The notes: generated by a model from the sequence alone, not told the origin. Shown: positions 1 through 11,345, counted from the first letter of the stretch. The stretch is DNA of 64,000 bases from Micrasema longulum (GCA_022494885.1 JAGVSM010002374.1:310001-374000), one strand, 5' to 3'. Program-made: numbers and translations.

Positions 1-301
1 GGGATAATTACGACTGTTTTGAATTGATTTATTTCACTAGTTTTTTATCTTATTTTTCGTTTTTTTGTAACACGTTTGTTAGATTAAAGATCAAAGTTTA
101 TAAAAATAAACTTTTTTTAAAGGATTTAAAAAAAGAAACGCGTTTTATTGACGTATTACCTTAAAGGCCCCATCATGCCCCACCCTCCCCTATTGCTCCT
201 CGCATATGGTCCCGGTTATGATTCTTGGCAGGGTTACTCATTGATCTCTAAACATAGATTTAGTAGAGTTTTAAACTTTTTATTTTGGAATTATATAATT
301 T
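1..301. other. AT-rich stretch without recognised feature
   Basis: No open frame, tRNA-like box or repeat shared with the rest of the window was seen. There is a short C-rich patch near 170-215. Confidence 0.5.
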
Positions 302-597
302 ACTAGCGGACCCAACAGACGTTGTTCTGCCGAACGTTGGAAAAATACTTTTCATTGATAAGTAGGTACCCGGGTACTTGTTTGTGATTCAATTCCAAAA
401 CCAAAAATGGTTAATATTCAAATATTGAATTTAAGTAGGTACCTAGGTACTTGTTTATAGATTGAAGATTCTAATATCTACGAACACGCACAGCGCAAAG
501 ATCTATGTTTCTCTGAAAACCGCATGCAAATCAGTTAAAACGTTTAGAAAGAGTTCAGTGACATTACACGTACAGAGGAATTATACTAATAAAGATA
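302..597 (+). repeat. CGGACCC-module repeat, copy 1 (internally deleted)
   Basis: It opens with actagcggacccaacagac and closes in an A/T-rich end finishing aataaagata. A second conserved block (cgcagcgcaaagatcta, then a gttaaaacgtttagaaagag-type segment and gttcagtgacatt) lies near the end. The same order of blocks recurs at 57333-58036 (+) and 12904-14116 (-), so these are copies of one family. A 112-codon open frame over this copy (462-800) has no recognisable protein and is treated as chance. The class of element is not resolved; I infer a non-autonomous element. Confidence 0.7.
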
Positions 598-754
598 GTT
601 TAAAAACATTTATGATCATCAGGAGTCATTTTTTGGAATTAATCACTTCAAAATGGCCGAAACTACTCGAAAATGTACAGACAGTAAAACATTACATTAA
701 ATTCATTCTCAAGAGATATGAGTTATTTTGCACCAGGGGGGTTATTCCAAACCA

Positions 755-837
755 TCTCGCGGCTGTAGAAAAAGCTTTTATCTCGCGGAGTTATGAATAA
801 AATACGCTAGGTAAAAGTGTTTTCTACGGCCGCGAGA
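755..837. repeat. Short inverted repeat, 29-bp arms
   Basis: The arm at 755-783 (tctcgcggctgtagaaaaag...) is mirrored at 809-837 (...ttttctacggccgcgaga) with a 25-bp loop; mismatches cluster in the middle of the arm. The GC-rich tips stand out from the surroundings. It could be the remnant of a small MITE; no target duplication was found. Confidence 0.55.
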
Positions 838-932
838 GCAGTTCAGAATAGCACCGCAGGACAAATTCGTACCGGCAGGAAACAAAAGGTTTATGTGAAT
901 TTCAGGTAACATTAATATTATTAATTAATATT

Positions 933-990
933 TCACAGTCCTAGAAATGGTACCCAAAGCGTAAGACTGATTAGTCTACCTTCATATAAC
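933..990 (+). mobile_element. SINE B fragment (3' body only)
   Basis: The segment agrees with the body of SINE B (cagtccnagnaatggtaccn, gcgtaagactgat, ttcatataac) seen in full at 17988-18235 and 52172-52418. The tRNA-like head is absent. Confidence 0.55.
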
Positions 991-1390
991 AAATTGAGGT
1001 CCCGACTTACTAGAGATTTCCTGTGTTGGTGGAGGACCTTTTTTGTTTTGGTTTTTTTATTGGACGATTCCTATTAATATCAATTCTAATAAGAATAAAA
1101 ATTGACATGGAAAAAAATACACAGATTATGAAATAAAAAAAATAAAAAATTGCAAAATATAAAAAAAGAGATACATTAAAATATATCATATATTATGTAA
1201 AAAAAAAGGGTTCACAGGATATTAAAATGTTAGCATTTTATTCACCTGCTCAACACCTTTTTATATGCAATGAAGAAGAAGTTCAGAGTTAAAAAAAAAA
1301 TAATTTGTCAATAGTCTATCAAACTAAGCCAAATTAAAAAAATAAATATTTATCGTATTATCAGCGCTATGGTTTTTTTAAGTTTTGTAA

Positions 1391-1640
1391 TTACTTCACT
1401 AGTGAACTCACAAGTTCTCTGCAGTGAGTTCTGCTGATTGGTGAATTGGCTTCCCATTAACCGGAAACTATCACAACACTCTAGAGTTGGTTGATTCAAA
1501 AGAACTAGTAACGTCGTTTAAAGTAGTACGTTTTTATGATTTTTTTATTACATTTTTATGAAACTTCGCCTTACAATTTAATGCTGTAATTCTTACCACG
1601 CGTAAGAAAATGTTATTTGTATCAAATTTTCTGTTGCACT
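1391..1640 (+). repeat. Family F interspersed repeat, copy 1
   Basis: It shares several blocks with 46341-46593 and a shorter relic at 38891-39075: ttctgc-gattg, ttnccattaaccggaaa, gttgattnnnnngaactagt, aacgtcgt, ttacaatttaatgct and the end block ttaccacgcgtaagaaaa. The outer edges carry a weak inverted match around GCGTG. It is probably a non-autonomous DNA transposon; no coding capacity was seen. Confidence 0.6.
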
Positions 1641-1672
1641 GAACTTCTGGATTTAACTGACATACTTCTTAA

Positions 1673-2095
1673 TTAACATATTACAACAGAGATGAAGAAC
1701 ATTTAAGAGAAGGTAATATAGAAGTCTAGGCATCTACAGGGCTTATGACCTGTCAATGGCTGGTTTAAGTGGCCACTTTACACACTGTGTAACATTCACC
1801 ATTCTGCCTATATTCGAACATCTATATTCCTTCAATTCTTTCATCTGTTGATGTTTGTGAAGTTAAAGAGCTGAAACCCTTATTTATTCGGGTGAGATTC
1901 ATCTAATTGAATTATTTCACCTACATACTAGGCAACGCCTTAAAATGTTATTTTTTCAATTTCTATACTTCTTCATGGACAAGGTAATTTATCAACAGTA
2001 TTTTGAATTTGTCCAAATTTTTGTAGACAAGGACTGGATTCATGACTGGATTCATAGACAAGGACTGGAATCTCACCTGCATAAATAAAGGTTTA
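1673..2095 (-). mobile_element. Family P palindromic element, copy 1
   Basis: It begins ttaacatattacaacagag, runs through the conserved core (gtctaggcatctacaggg, atgacctgtcaatggctgg, ttacacactgtgtaacattc) and a middle segment, and reaches the L end (ttttgaatttgtccaaattt). After the L segment it jumps to a second piece of middle sequence in inverse orientation (tctcacctgcataaataaag), so the copy is rearranged. Family P is described in the findings; its class is unknown. Confidence 0.75.
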
Positions 2096-3660
2096 AAAAT
2101 AAAAATGCCTTCTAAAAATACGGCAAGATGTGGTGTAATAGTAATTTACTGTTATTGAAATAAACGAAAGAAGGACACCAAATGGCGAACACTGAATTTA
2201 AGGTCTTTTGTTGTCTGTAATCATGGGTTTTCTGTCGTTTCCTCTTTAGTTAGGCCACAGTCGACTACCTGCCCGATCCTGACACAACAGTTAGAAGGAA
2301 CGTACTTTTTTAAGTATAAACAAGCCATATATATAATGCCGGTCACGCAGACATTTTGCATCTCTCTTATATGAAATATAGAAAATTCCTCATAGACAGT
2401 ACACCCGTTTAGTTTTACGATGTCAGTAATTATGTATGTATTCGTATGCTTATTATTATATTTTTGTACCTTTTACATTATTTTTATATTATTTTTTTTT
2501 TCTTATTCTTTAAATATAAATTTATCTTGTTTCTATTAACTTTATTTTTATAACTGTAAATAAGTACATGTATTTCATTTTATTTGCAAGTTTCTACGTG
2601 CCTAACAAGAGTTAATTGCTTTTATTTTGATACCGATAATGTACTTAATCGATATCTTACACCACTGTGGAAATCTTTTATTGACTGTTTTCACAATTTT
2701 CGTTTACATGTATTCTTATTTTTTTTATACAATAAATGTAAAAACTGTTGTTTTTTTCCCAAATAAAAAAAATTAAAAATAAACAATGGAAAAAATGAGC
2801 AACTGACGTTAAAAAAAAACAGTTGTGGGTGTTTAAAACAAATACTTATTCATGCAACAGTGATAAAGAAAAAAAATTGATAAGCGCCATCTATAGGAAA
2901 GCGTTTGTACCTTTAGAAACTTTTTGTTCAAAGTTTAAAACTAATTTACAAGCAGAAAGAAGAAAGTAAAAGCACTTTTAAATATTCCTACAGTACTGAC
3001 GTTCAAAAGTTTAGAAGAAATTGAAAACTTACAAAGATGTCTCAAAATTAACTTAATCCTTCAATGCCCAATTTTTTTCTTCTTTTTCTTATCTGGAAGA
3101 TAAATGAAAATATTTATTTTTTTCAGTTTTGATTTATTTTTTGAGGTTTGTGGAGAATATGCTACACCAGGCATTAAAAGGTTAAAAAATACAAGAAAAT
3201 AAGGAAAACAAGAAATAACGATTTTTATGAATATCTTTTTATAAAATAATAAAAGTTGCGGAAACAGGTATAACTTCAAATCTTGAAAAAATATAACAAA
3301 GAAATCAACATTTGAACTTAAGCTAAATTACATTTTTGATATAATACGCGTAAATGACTTTTTGTTTCAAATTTTATCGTAAAGTTTTACTCTGGTGGTG
3401 AATTTTGAAAATGAAGTTTGATGGCTAGTTTGTTTACAATGTAATAAACTAGCCGCCGGGTGATAAACATGTTTGACATCACTTTTATACACGTATTATC
3501 GGTGTGTAGCAGATCGTCTACATTCGGCATTGTAGGGTTAATATTTTCGGCTGTTGGTTAAATAAAGATAACCTATTATTTATCATTTTTTAAAATAGGC
3601 AATCCACCCTAAAAATAACGATTTCAGCTATTAAATAAAAATGTTATATACTTTGATAGG
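2096..3660. other. AT-rich stretch without recognised gene
   Basis: I see poly-A/T runs and two short open frames (2584-2766, 3061-3279) whose composition is that of AT-rich noise. No shared repeat was recognised. Confidence 0.45.
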
Positions 3661-3664
3661 TTTT

Positions 3665-3855
3665 TCTACCATGCAAGAGGTCTCGGGTTCGATTCCCGAC
3701 ATGGCTGACATGATGTATTATCCCAGTCCCAGGAATGGCACCTGATACGTAAGAATCATCTTACTTTCATGTAACAAAAAAATATCAAGATACGCTGCGA
3801 CTGGTGTAATTCAGTGCACTATGCACTATTTGGTATAGAAAGGGAATAATCAATG
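3665..3855 (+). mobile_element. SINE B, 5'-truncated
   Basis: It retains the B box (ggttcgattccc) after ctaccatgcaagagg, then the body (cagtcccaggaatggcacct, cttactttcatgtaac, aagatacgctgcgactggtg) and the end gaaagggaat. The A-box half of the tRNA-like head is missing. Confidence 0.75.
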
Positions 3856-3859
3856 AATT

Positions 3860-4759
3860 AAATATATCTCAAATTAATAAGGGAAACAAAAACGACAAAA
3901 AATTAAAAGGAAATAAAACTATTAGATAACTTCGATAGAACTTTTATACTTCAGGCTCTATAGCTTAATTTCGCCATTAAAATAGTTACAACACGTAGTC
4001 ACAGAGGGCGCTCAACAGTCTTGAAACAGGACAAAAAGAGTAAATTCAATAGTATTTCGGGGTAATATTACTATGATGCATTGGACACTATATAAGTGCA
4101 TCAAATGCAGTGTTTTTTGGTCACCTGCCAGTTAAATATTGCGCCCGGTTAGTAAAAACAAGGAACAACATGCATTAATCACATATTCTAAGAGCAACTT
4201 TTGTTCTTTAGCTTCAATGGCTAGAATGCGTAGACAAGTTGATTCGTCACACAACTTGGAATTCTTTGGGACAGATTTTCTGACTTTTCGTGAATCTCTT
4301 TGCCACTAAAACAGTGTTTGATGAAAATGGATTGGCATAGTTTAGCTCGAAGTCTATTTATTTATTGAACACCATTATGTTATCGCCCTTGTTTGTTTTT
4401 GCTACATAGTTTTACGTTGTTTTTGTTCAGTTTCTATTACATATGCTTTCTCACAAAACTTTTGTATTGGCTTAGGCTGTATGTAAAATAAATAAACATG
4501 ATTTTGTTTTTTTTCTCTCATAAACAATTTTTACTTGGTTTCATATCTACTACCGACTAAAGAACTCTTTTAAAAAATTAAACAATCAAATGCAACTAAA
4601 TTTATTCATAAATTAGCCACTGATGTAATTAGTTTATTTAAAACTCCAAGTTCAAAGAATAAGTACTTTAGCAGACTTTTTGCTAAAAGCAATATCTTCC
4701 AGCCAACCTAAAATCAGACTGCTCAAAAGAACGTGGTCAAAAATGTGTACTAAAAAAAC
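3860..4759. other. Stretch without recognised feature
   Basis: No protein-like frame and no repeat shared with other parts of the window was found here. Confidence 0.4.
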
Positions 4760-4774
4760 AAATATATACATCAA

Positions 4775-5098
4775 CAATATTTTGAGTTTGTCCAAATTTT
4801 TGTAGACAAGGACTGGTTTCAACTCCGTGGGGAGCTGTTTATATTAACATATTACAACATAGATGAAGAACATTTAAGAGAATGTAATATAGAAGTCTTG
4901 GCATCTACAGGGCTAATGACCTGTCAATGGCTGGTTTAAGTGGCCACTTTACACTCTGTGTAACATTCACCATTCTGCCCATATTGGAACATCTATATTT
5001 CTTTTCAATTTTTTCACCTGTTGATGTTTGTGAAATTAAAGAGCCGAAACCTTTATTTTACCTTCTCTTAAATGTTCTTCATCTCTGTTGTAATAAGT
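4775..5098 (+). mobile_element. Family P palindromic element, copy 2
   Basis: The L end (caatattttgagtttgtcc) opens the copy, followed by aggactggtttcaactccgt, ttaacatattacaaca and the core. It ends with the mirror of the core start (accttctcttaaatgttctt, then ctctgttgtaataagta), so its two inner arms face each other. Flanks are similar AT-rich strings (aaatatatacatcaa at 4760-4774 and aaatatatatatatcaa at 5099-5115), a possible but low-complexity target duplication. Confidence 0.75.
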
Positions 5099-5860
5099 AA
5101 ATATATATATATCAAAAAGATAAATCCATAAAAAAACTGAATTAATTAACAGCTGTTTTTTAATTGGGATATAAGGCTTGCACATATGGACTTTAAAAAA
5201 AGTACATTATGTTTAACATATTAAAGAATGTGGAATCAGATAATGAGTTTGAAAGGAAAAAGAAAAAGGGACCAAAGTAAGAAAAGGAATTAAAAAAAAC
5301 AGTAACAGTAAAATACAGGGAGTTCAGGTTTCTGAGAATATAAAGTAATGTTTCAGGCGTTTCTTGAAGATAGCTGGAGAAGGTGAATTTTTTATATGTA
5401 AAGGTAGTTCATTGCAACGAGGATATCAAAACAATACTACAAACATTATTCTAAAACGACACAATAACAATCGAGTCTAATAAACTAGGGACTAAAATTT
5501 TACAATAAACAACCAGACAAAACTGACCAAAAGACTTAGACAACCTTTTCAAAAATGTCAAAATTATCATAATAAACAACTGCAGTGAACGAATTAAAAG
5601 CAAAAAATAAAATTTGCTAAATTAATGTTACAATCCACAAGGGTTAGTAAATTAATTTCAAATAAAAATAAATATTCCATAAAGTACAAAAGTTGTAATA
5701 CGTGTCGGTATTTATTTATACATACATTTATGTTGAAGGGACAATATGATACAACAAACCTTCGGAGGAAAATTAGTTTGTTCTAGGAATAGGCCCAATA
5801 TACGAAAGGTTTGGCGGCATTGGCGGCATTGGCAACCCAGAACAATTATTAAGCCTAAGG

Positions 5861-6006
5861 CTCTTTTCACACATGTCACGCCAATGCGGCCCGGTAATTT
5901 TACCGGGTTGGCCCTAAAAAAGGTGACACGTTGGGTATGCGTTTGTAGGATGAAAGCGGTAAAGTTACCGGGCCGAGTGGATTTGCGTGGCATGTGAGAA
6001 AAGGGT
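5861..6006. mobile_element. Short MITE with long terminal inverted repeats
   Basis: The left arm (ctcttttcacacatgtcacg...cggcccggtaattttaccg) is mirrored by the right arm (cggtaaagttaccgggcc...cgtggcatgtgagaaaaggg). The GC-rich inner block matches 17 of 18 bases and the outer block is similar with small indels. The whole is about 146 bp, so nearly all of it is stem. Two overlapping open frames on opposite strands (5746-5997 and 5712-6029) are a by-product of this symmetry. Confidence 0.65.
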
Positions 6007-6036
6007 TTCAATTGTTTTTTTACAGGCAAATGTCTG

Positions 6037-6361
6037 TTAACATATTACAACAGAGATGAAGAACATTTAAGAAAAAGTAATATAGAAGTCTAGGCATCTA
6101 CAGGGCTTATGACCTGTCAATGGCTGGTTTAAGTGGCCACTTTACACACTGTGTAACATTCACCATTCCGCCCATATCATCTACACTCCTTCAATTCTTT
6201 GATTTGTTGATGTTTTTAAAATATGGGCGGAATGGTGAATGTTACACAGTGTGTAAAGTGGCCACTTAAACCAGCCATTGACAGGTCATAAGCCCTGTAG
6301 ATGCCTAGACTTCTATATTACTTTCTCTTAAATGTTCTTCATCTCTGTTGTAATATGTTAA
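6037..6361. repeat. 141-bp near-perfect inverted repeat
   Basis: Arms 6037-6177 and 6221-6361 are reverse complements with a single mismatch (within the aagaaaaag/aagagaaag block), separated by a 43-bp loop. A transcript in either direction would fold into a long double-stranded hairpin. Confidence 0.95.
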
Positions 6362-6432
6362 TCTAAACAGCTCCCCAGGGAGTTGAATCCAGTCCATGTC
6401 TACAAAAATTTGGACAAACTCAAAATATTGTT
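6039..6432 (-). mobile_element. Family P element with perfect 14-bp flanking duplication
   Basis: This 394-bp copy reads, in its own orientation from the right edge, as L end (aatattTTGAGTTTGTCC type), the conserved block around gagttgaatccagtcc, then a long palindrome of the core, ending in ctgttgtaatatgtt. It is bounded by ggcaaatgtctgtt at 6025-6038 and the identical ggcaaatgtctgtt at 6433-6446. The repeat is complex sequence, so I take it as a target-site duplication. It is the best-defined full-size copy in the window. Confidence 0.85.
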
Positions 6433-6644
6433 GGCAAATGTCTGTTCTAAAGAACCGATTCATTGTGTCAAAATACATTTGAGGTATGTTTATCGAATAC
6501 GCAATATACATAAAATTAAAAGGAAGAAAAAAAGCAGTTCACAAAACAGGAGGGGATCATATGAGAAAAATGTCCGCAAACGTGTTAATGCAGTGCTCTA
6601 TGCACCATCTGGTGGGGGCAGCAGTATGACGATGATAAATTTGC

Positions 6645-6855
6645 CTATATTTTTATTTATTTTATTTTATTTTATTTTTATTTTTATTTTGCACCACAAC
6701 AGGCCAGGAAGCCCAATTACAGTGGTGAATTACATCACAGAACACCCAGGCTTGAGAAAAATCCCATTTTAATTTTTGTTTTCTCACCGGGAATCGAAGC
6801 CGGAACCTTCCGTGCGTGAGTCAAGCGTCTTGACCACTACACTACGGAGGCCGCC
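6645..6855 (-). mobile_element. SINE A, full length
   Basis: On the minus strand the head reads gcggcctccgtagtgtagtg with an A box and, after cgcacggaaggttcc, a B box (ggcttcgattcccgg). The body contains the tcaagcctgggtgttctgtg block and ends near cctggcctgttgtggtgc, followed by an A-rich (AAATA)n tail at 6645-6690. This is a tRNA-derived SINE transcribed by RNA polymerase III and mobilised by a LINE. Four other copies occur in the window. Confidence 0.85.
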
Positions 6856-7446
6856 ATTTTCTTCACTTCATCAGAATAGTACCAGTTTCACCATACCGGT
6901 AACAATCTCAACCAATTTATGAATCTAGGTGACCCGTTAAAACAACAAAATAACACTTAGGCTAATTAGTTGAAGCTTTCTTTTCCATTAAATTATTTAA
7001 ATGCGTATCATGTTTCGTCATCCAAATGACCACAACGTCAAGAGATAATGTTTGTTAGCTTACGGAAGATGATATGTGGTTAGGCTATAACAGTTTAATG
7101 GTCTGTTCGTGCGTACATATTGTTAAGCAACCGTTAAATGGGGTTACATTGACAGAAGATTTTGCGTATCTAAATTTTCGTTTTATTAATGTTTTAATTG
7201 TTTTTTTTTATTATTTCCTTTGAATTTTTACACAATTGATGTGAAATTATGTACAATTAAATATAACATAAATAATACACTGACACTTCGGAACGGGCCT
7301 GTGGGCCAGTGGAGTAGCTATGTACATCCATAAATAAAAATAAAAATATATTGAATGTACCGTACCTTAACATTTTTGTTAACTATGTATTTGTATTTTA
7401 TATTGGATTAAATAAATAAATAAAAATGTTAAAATTCATGAAATTT

Positions 7447-7729
7447 AACAAATTACAACAGGGATGGAGAATACCTTAAATAAGAAAATATGGATGTCAA
7501 GGCATTTACAGGGCTTATGACCTGTCATTGGCTGGTTTAAGTGGCCACTTTACACACTGCGTAACATTCACCATTTGCCTATGTTTGAACATCTGTATTT
7601 CTTCAGTTCTTCCATTTGTTGATTTAAGTGATGTTAAAGAGCTGAAACCTTTATTGTTGTGAAGAGATTCATCTGACATAATAATTTCACATATTTTGTC
7701 TACGAACATTTGGACAAAATCAAATATTG
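7447..7729 (-). mobile_element. Family P element, diverged subfamily, with 12-bp flanking duplication
   Basis: The edges are aaattacaacagggatggag on the left and the mirrored L end (tttggacaaaatcaaatattg) on the right. Flanks ttcatgaaattt (7435-7446) and ttcaagaaattt (7730-7741) match 11 of 12. The subfamily has acaaattacaacagggatgg in place of acatattacaacagagatga, as do the copies at 21472 and 27381. Confidence 0.8.
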
Positions 7730-7785
7730 TTCAAGAAATTTCGCTAATAATCCTAGAACAATATTAAAAAAATATTTGAAGTTGT

Positions 7786-8005
7786 CCGCCTCGTTTTCAA
7801 GTGGTCACCGTGTTTGCCTGTCTTGAGTTCTATTTCTGACATAGTTGAAATAAATATTTATTTCAAAAGTTGTTTTTAAACTACAACATTTCATCGGAAT
7901 AGTACCTGAAGCATAAGATACGCTGATAATCTTACCTTTATGTTTTAAAAAATATGAAGATACACTGCGGTTGGTGTACCAATGCAATGCTATATGCATC
8001 ATTAT
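7786..8005 (+). mobile_element. SINE B, decayed
   Basis: The head starts ccgcctcgttttcaagtggt with a weak A box and a broken B box (gagttctatttctgac). The body (agtacctgaagcataagata, gaagatacactgcggttggt, accaatgcaatgct) is clear. Confidence 0.7.
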
Positions 8006-8288
8006 ATGCGAAAAAAAATATTGAAAAATATATGTACGACAAATGTGAAATTTGTAAACTTTGTATATTCACACAGTATTGTAGCTATCGGAAGTCTGTA
8101 CAGAAACACTAATACGCTCATTTTTGTTCTTGTTTCTTAGCCTCAACTTATGTTGCGTTAACTACATACGTAAGGCCTCAGTAATAAAGTATGAGTGTAT
8201 CGAGGTACTTGCATTGCACACTTTTATGTAAAATAATTATTCTTATAAATTAAAATTCTTCATGGTTTTCGTTTTGGTTTTTTTACAG

Positions 8289-8513
8289 GACCTCGACTCA
8301 CCGGTGTCTTGCCAGGTTTCCCCGACGTTGGAAATTACTGCAGCAAAAACATGTCTGGTAGTCCTGGGTAATGATGACCAGAGCGGTTTGACGTTATTTT
8401 CTCTGGTGGATTTATGTCGGGGCAATTTTTTCTTAGCTGGTTGGTTCTGTATTGGAGGCTCCAGAAACTCGCCATTCATCCTCTCGTTATCTGCTGTGAT
8501 CACCCTGTTTTGA
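8289..8513. other. GC-richer open segment, candidate exon
   Basis: A polypyrimidine tract and acceptor-like ttttttacag is followed at 8289 by 75 codons open to the stop near 8513 on the plus strand (starting DLDSPVSCQV). The minus strand is also open over 8243-8503 (86 codons, with NGEFLEPPIQNQPAKKK and KPLWSSLPRTTRHVF). The stretch is visibly less AT-rich than its surroundings. A donor-like GGTAATG lies at about 8368. I recognise no family on either strand. It could be an exon of an unknown gene, a retrocopy fragment or chance. Confidence 0.2.
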
Positions 8514-9650
8514 GTGAAATAATTCGCTTCGTGGACGCTTGCGAGTTGTACTAAACAGGCGTTTTGCCGGAAAAATGCAACTGGACGTTTTGCAGCATTT
8601 TAAAGAGCCACAACCTCCAGCAAGATGTGACTCACTGCAACTCTATTGACAGTTCGAACCCTTACATAATTTATCAATAATAATGACATGATTATAACTC
8701 AATGTGATTATTTCTACTTGAACAATAGAAAATATTGTCATTTAAACCAGTGGGACTAAACTGACAAACCGACATTTTTTTCTTTCTTAAAAACAACTTT
8801 CTAAACCTGCTCAAAACTCAGTGTGTCATTTTTATCCCCTGCTCAGTTGTCTATACAACACGATATTACAGTAATTATACACCAAAATTTTTAATTCTAG
8901 ACGTGCCGTATTATCAGGAAATTTGCACTGAATTTGTTGCAATAACATAGGTAGTACATGCGTGTAAAGTATATTTAAATAATATTTACACACCATTAGC
9001 GTGTTGGCGAAAAGTGTTATATGGTCGGTAAGCATAATTGCAGAAAAAAATGGAAAACATATTTTTTTTTCTTTCGATTTCTGTCATACGCAATGTACAA
9101 CTTAGTCATTAAATTCTAAAAACAAGTTTTAGCCTTTTAACGTACAATGAAAAAACGAAAATAATTACATATTAGATGGACATAATTATTATAATTTCAT
9201 ATGTTATATTCCGAAATGATTTTATGTGTTAAATCATTTGTGTTGTATTAAATATTATATTGTGTCTGTTGGTTGTTTTATGTAATAATAATATTTGAAG
9301 AGTACACGGCAGAACGGGTTCATCAACAAATAACGTATTTTACGAGAGAGCAAAAAATCATAAAAACATTATTAGTGAAACACAGGGTTCAGATATTTAA
9401 TAAAATAAACTTTCAATTAATGCAAAATATCCATTTTACATACAATTATAATCTCAAAAAAAATAACAAAAATATATTTATTTTATAAAAAAATATTTTA
9501 TTTCGCGAATTGACAAAAACTAATTCGTTACAGCAATTGTCACATTTCGATTTTTTTTACCAGCCGTGACTCCCTCTAAAATTCATTGGACAAGGAGTCA
9601 CATTTTGTAGGTTTTGAATATTCCATTCTATTAAAGTTCATGGTAAAAAA
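8514..9650. other. Stretch without recognised gene
   Basis: The GC-richer character continues to about 8650. After that the sequence is AT-rich with short chance frames. No repeat match to other parts of the window was found. Confidence 0.4.
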
Positions 9651-9659
9651 ATGGCATTC

Positions 9660-10563
9660 AAAATCGAATATCGGGAGAAAATTATAAAACAATTATGGAC
9701 AGACTAAATCATGATCTTAATAGTGTATCACTGTGGCTAAAAATAAATAAATTAAAATTAAATGTTAACAAAACTAAATATATGAATATAGGAAACAAAA
9801 GAATAGAAATTACACCATCAATTGTAATAGAAAATGAAAAACTTAATGAAGTCACTGAAATGAAATATTTGGGTGTAATGTTGGATTCAAAACTTACATT
9901 TCACCAAAACGCTAAGATGGTAATAAATAAGATTGCAAAAAAATATCAATTTTAGGAAGGATCAGAAGATTTATTGATAAGGACTCCTGCAAAACTATTT
10001 ACAAAGCAATTATTGAACCACACGTTAACTACTGTAGTAGCATTTTATTTTTATCAAACAAAGAAAACATAGATAAACTAACTGTATTACAAAATAAAGC
10101 CTTTGGAATCATTTTGAAAAAAACCAGATATACGAGGGTAAAGTCGATGGTAAATGAAATGAAATTATTAACATATAAACAAAGAATATTTTACAATACA
10201 ATGATATTTGTTCATAAAATTATAAGCTCTAATAAAAAAACAGAATTTTGGAAAAAAATTGATCGGAACCAGCATGAACACGATCACAATACTAGAGAAA
10301 AGAACAAAATTAGACTTCCATTTGGGAAAAAGGCAAAGTCACAAAATTCAATTTTATTTAAAGCAATTAAAAAGTATTACGAAATGGGAAAAAATATTTA
10401 TGAAGAAAAAAACATATCAACATTTAAAATAATGGTCAAGACATATGTGATAAACAATTTATAAATTAAATATATTTGCAATGTTATTATTAGAACACAC
10501 ATAACAATATGTATGATATGTGTGCCCTACTTTAAGATTTAAATAAAAAAAAAAAATAAAAAA
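9660..10563 (+). pseudogene. Jockey/CR1-like LINE reverse transcriptase, 3' part (LINE-a copy 1)
   Basis: The reading frame enters as YKTIMDRLNHDLNSVSLWL, continues through NKTKYM and the post-catalytic block EMKYLGVMLDSKLTF, and breaks at about 9950 where one base is missing in a run of T (a TAG appears). It resumes in another frame to the stop at 10462-10464, with blocks IYKAIIEPHVNYCSSILF, LQNKAFGIIL and a basic C-terminus ending KIMVKTYVINNL. These are the thumb and C-terminal parts of a non-LTR reverse transcriptase; the catalytic YxDD palm and endonuclease are missing. The 3' untranslated part ends in an A-rich tail (about 10542-10563). It is 5'-truncated, as expected of target-primed reverse transcription. 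A nearly identical 3' end lies at 62636-62957, so the family is fairly young. Confidence 0.85.
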
Positions 10564-10699
10564 TACATTCTTCCCGTTTTAGCAGTGTACCTTTAATTTA
10601 TTTTATTTTGTCTAATTGGTAGGTGCAATATAAGGGTGTGTTGATGACGATAATGTAAATATCTTACTGAATGAGGCATACATTGATAGGGGTCTTATA

Positions 10700-11345
10700 A
10701 AATGTTATATACCTGAAATGAAAGTATGACTAAATGTGAAATCACCGTGAATGGAGTTATACTAAAACAAGTAGAGGAATTTGTGTATCTGGGAAGAATG
10801 TTCACTAGGGATGGAATGACAGAGAAAGATATTGAAAGGAGGGTGAGTGCCAGGAACAGAGTGAACGGTGCACTTAAATCGACCTTGGCAAATAAATGTT
10901 TGTCACAAGAGGCAAAATAAGCAGTTCACAACGGAGTCCAGGTTGATGTATGGGAGCGAAGTATGGACTTGGAAAAACAGGGATGAAAGTAGGCTGAATG
11001 CTGTTGGCTGAGATAAGCATTATCGACCAAATCAAGAAAGGAGCTCTGCGCTGGTTTGGACATGTAGAACGAATGGACAGCGAAAGAACGGCTAAGAATA
11101 TTTACAATGCGAATGTTGATGGATGCAGAAAAAGAGGAAGACCGAGAAAGACATGGCATTACCAAATCCAACAAATACTTAAAGATGGACATGTCGAAAG
11201 TCGGAATAATCGGCGCGCGTGCATGAGAAGATGTATGAATGTAGAGGAAGCGAAATCTGTATGCAAAGATAGAGTGTTGTGGCGTTCTATCCTCTCTGCC
11301 TACCCTTACGGGGAAACGGCGCGATGGTTTGTTTGTTTGTAAATA
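10700..11345 (+). pseudogene. RTE-type LINE reverse transcriptase, C-terminal part (copy 1)
   Basis: The frame 10726-10920 carries VEEFVYLGRMFTRDGMTEKD and ERRVSARNRVNGALKS, typical of arthropod RTE-type proteins just after the palm domain. A frame break around 10920-10995 removes the MYGSEVWTW block into another frame. The last part (10998-11335) carries KGALRWFGHVERMD, RGRPRKTWHYQIQ, RACMRRCMNVEEAKSVCKDR and WRSILSAYPYG, which is the family's usual C-terminus. Upstream palm and endonuclease are absent. The 3' end is a short (TTTG)n run at about 11329-11341. It is inactive. Confidence 0.9.

Noticed and set aside
462..800. 112-codon open frame near the left edge
   Set aside because: It overlies the CGGACCC repeat and the following hairpin. 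The same DNA blocks in other copies are not open, so no coding constraint is visible.
4760..5115. Target duplication at family P copy 2 counted as evidence
   Set aside because: The matching flanks are AT-repeat sequence and could pair by chance, so this copy was left out of the list of five supporting copies.
6037..6361. Hairpin as a microRNA gene
   Set aside because: Arms of 141 bp are far longer than microRNA precursors, and the same sequence is a dispersed mobile family. A long-dsRNA source is more likely.
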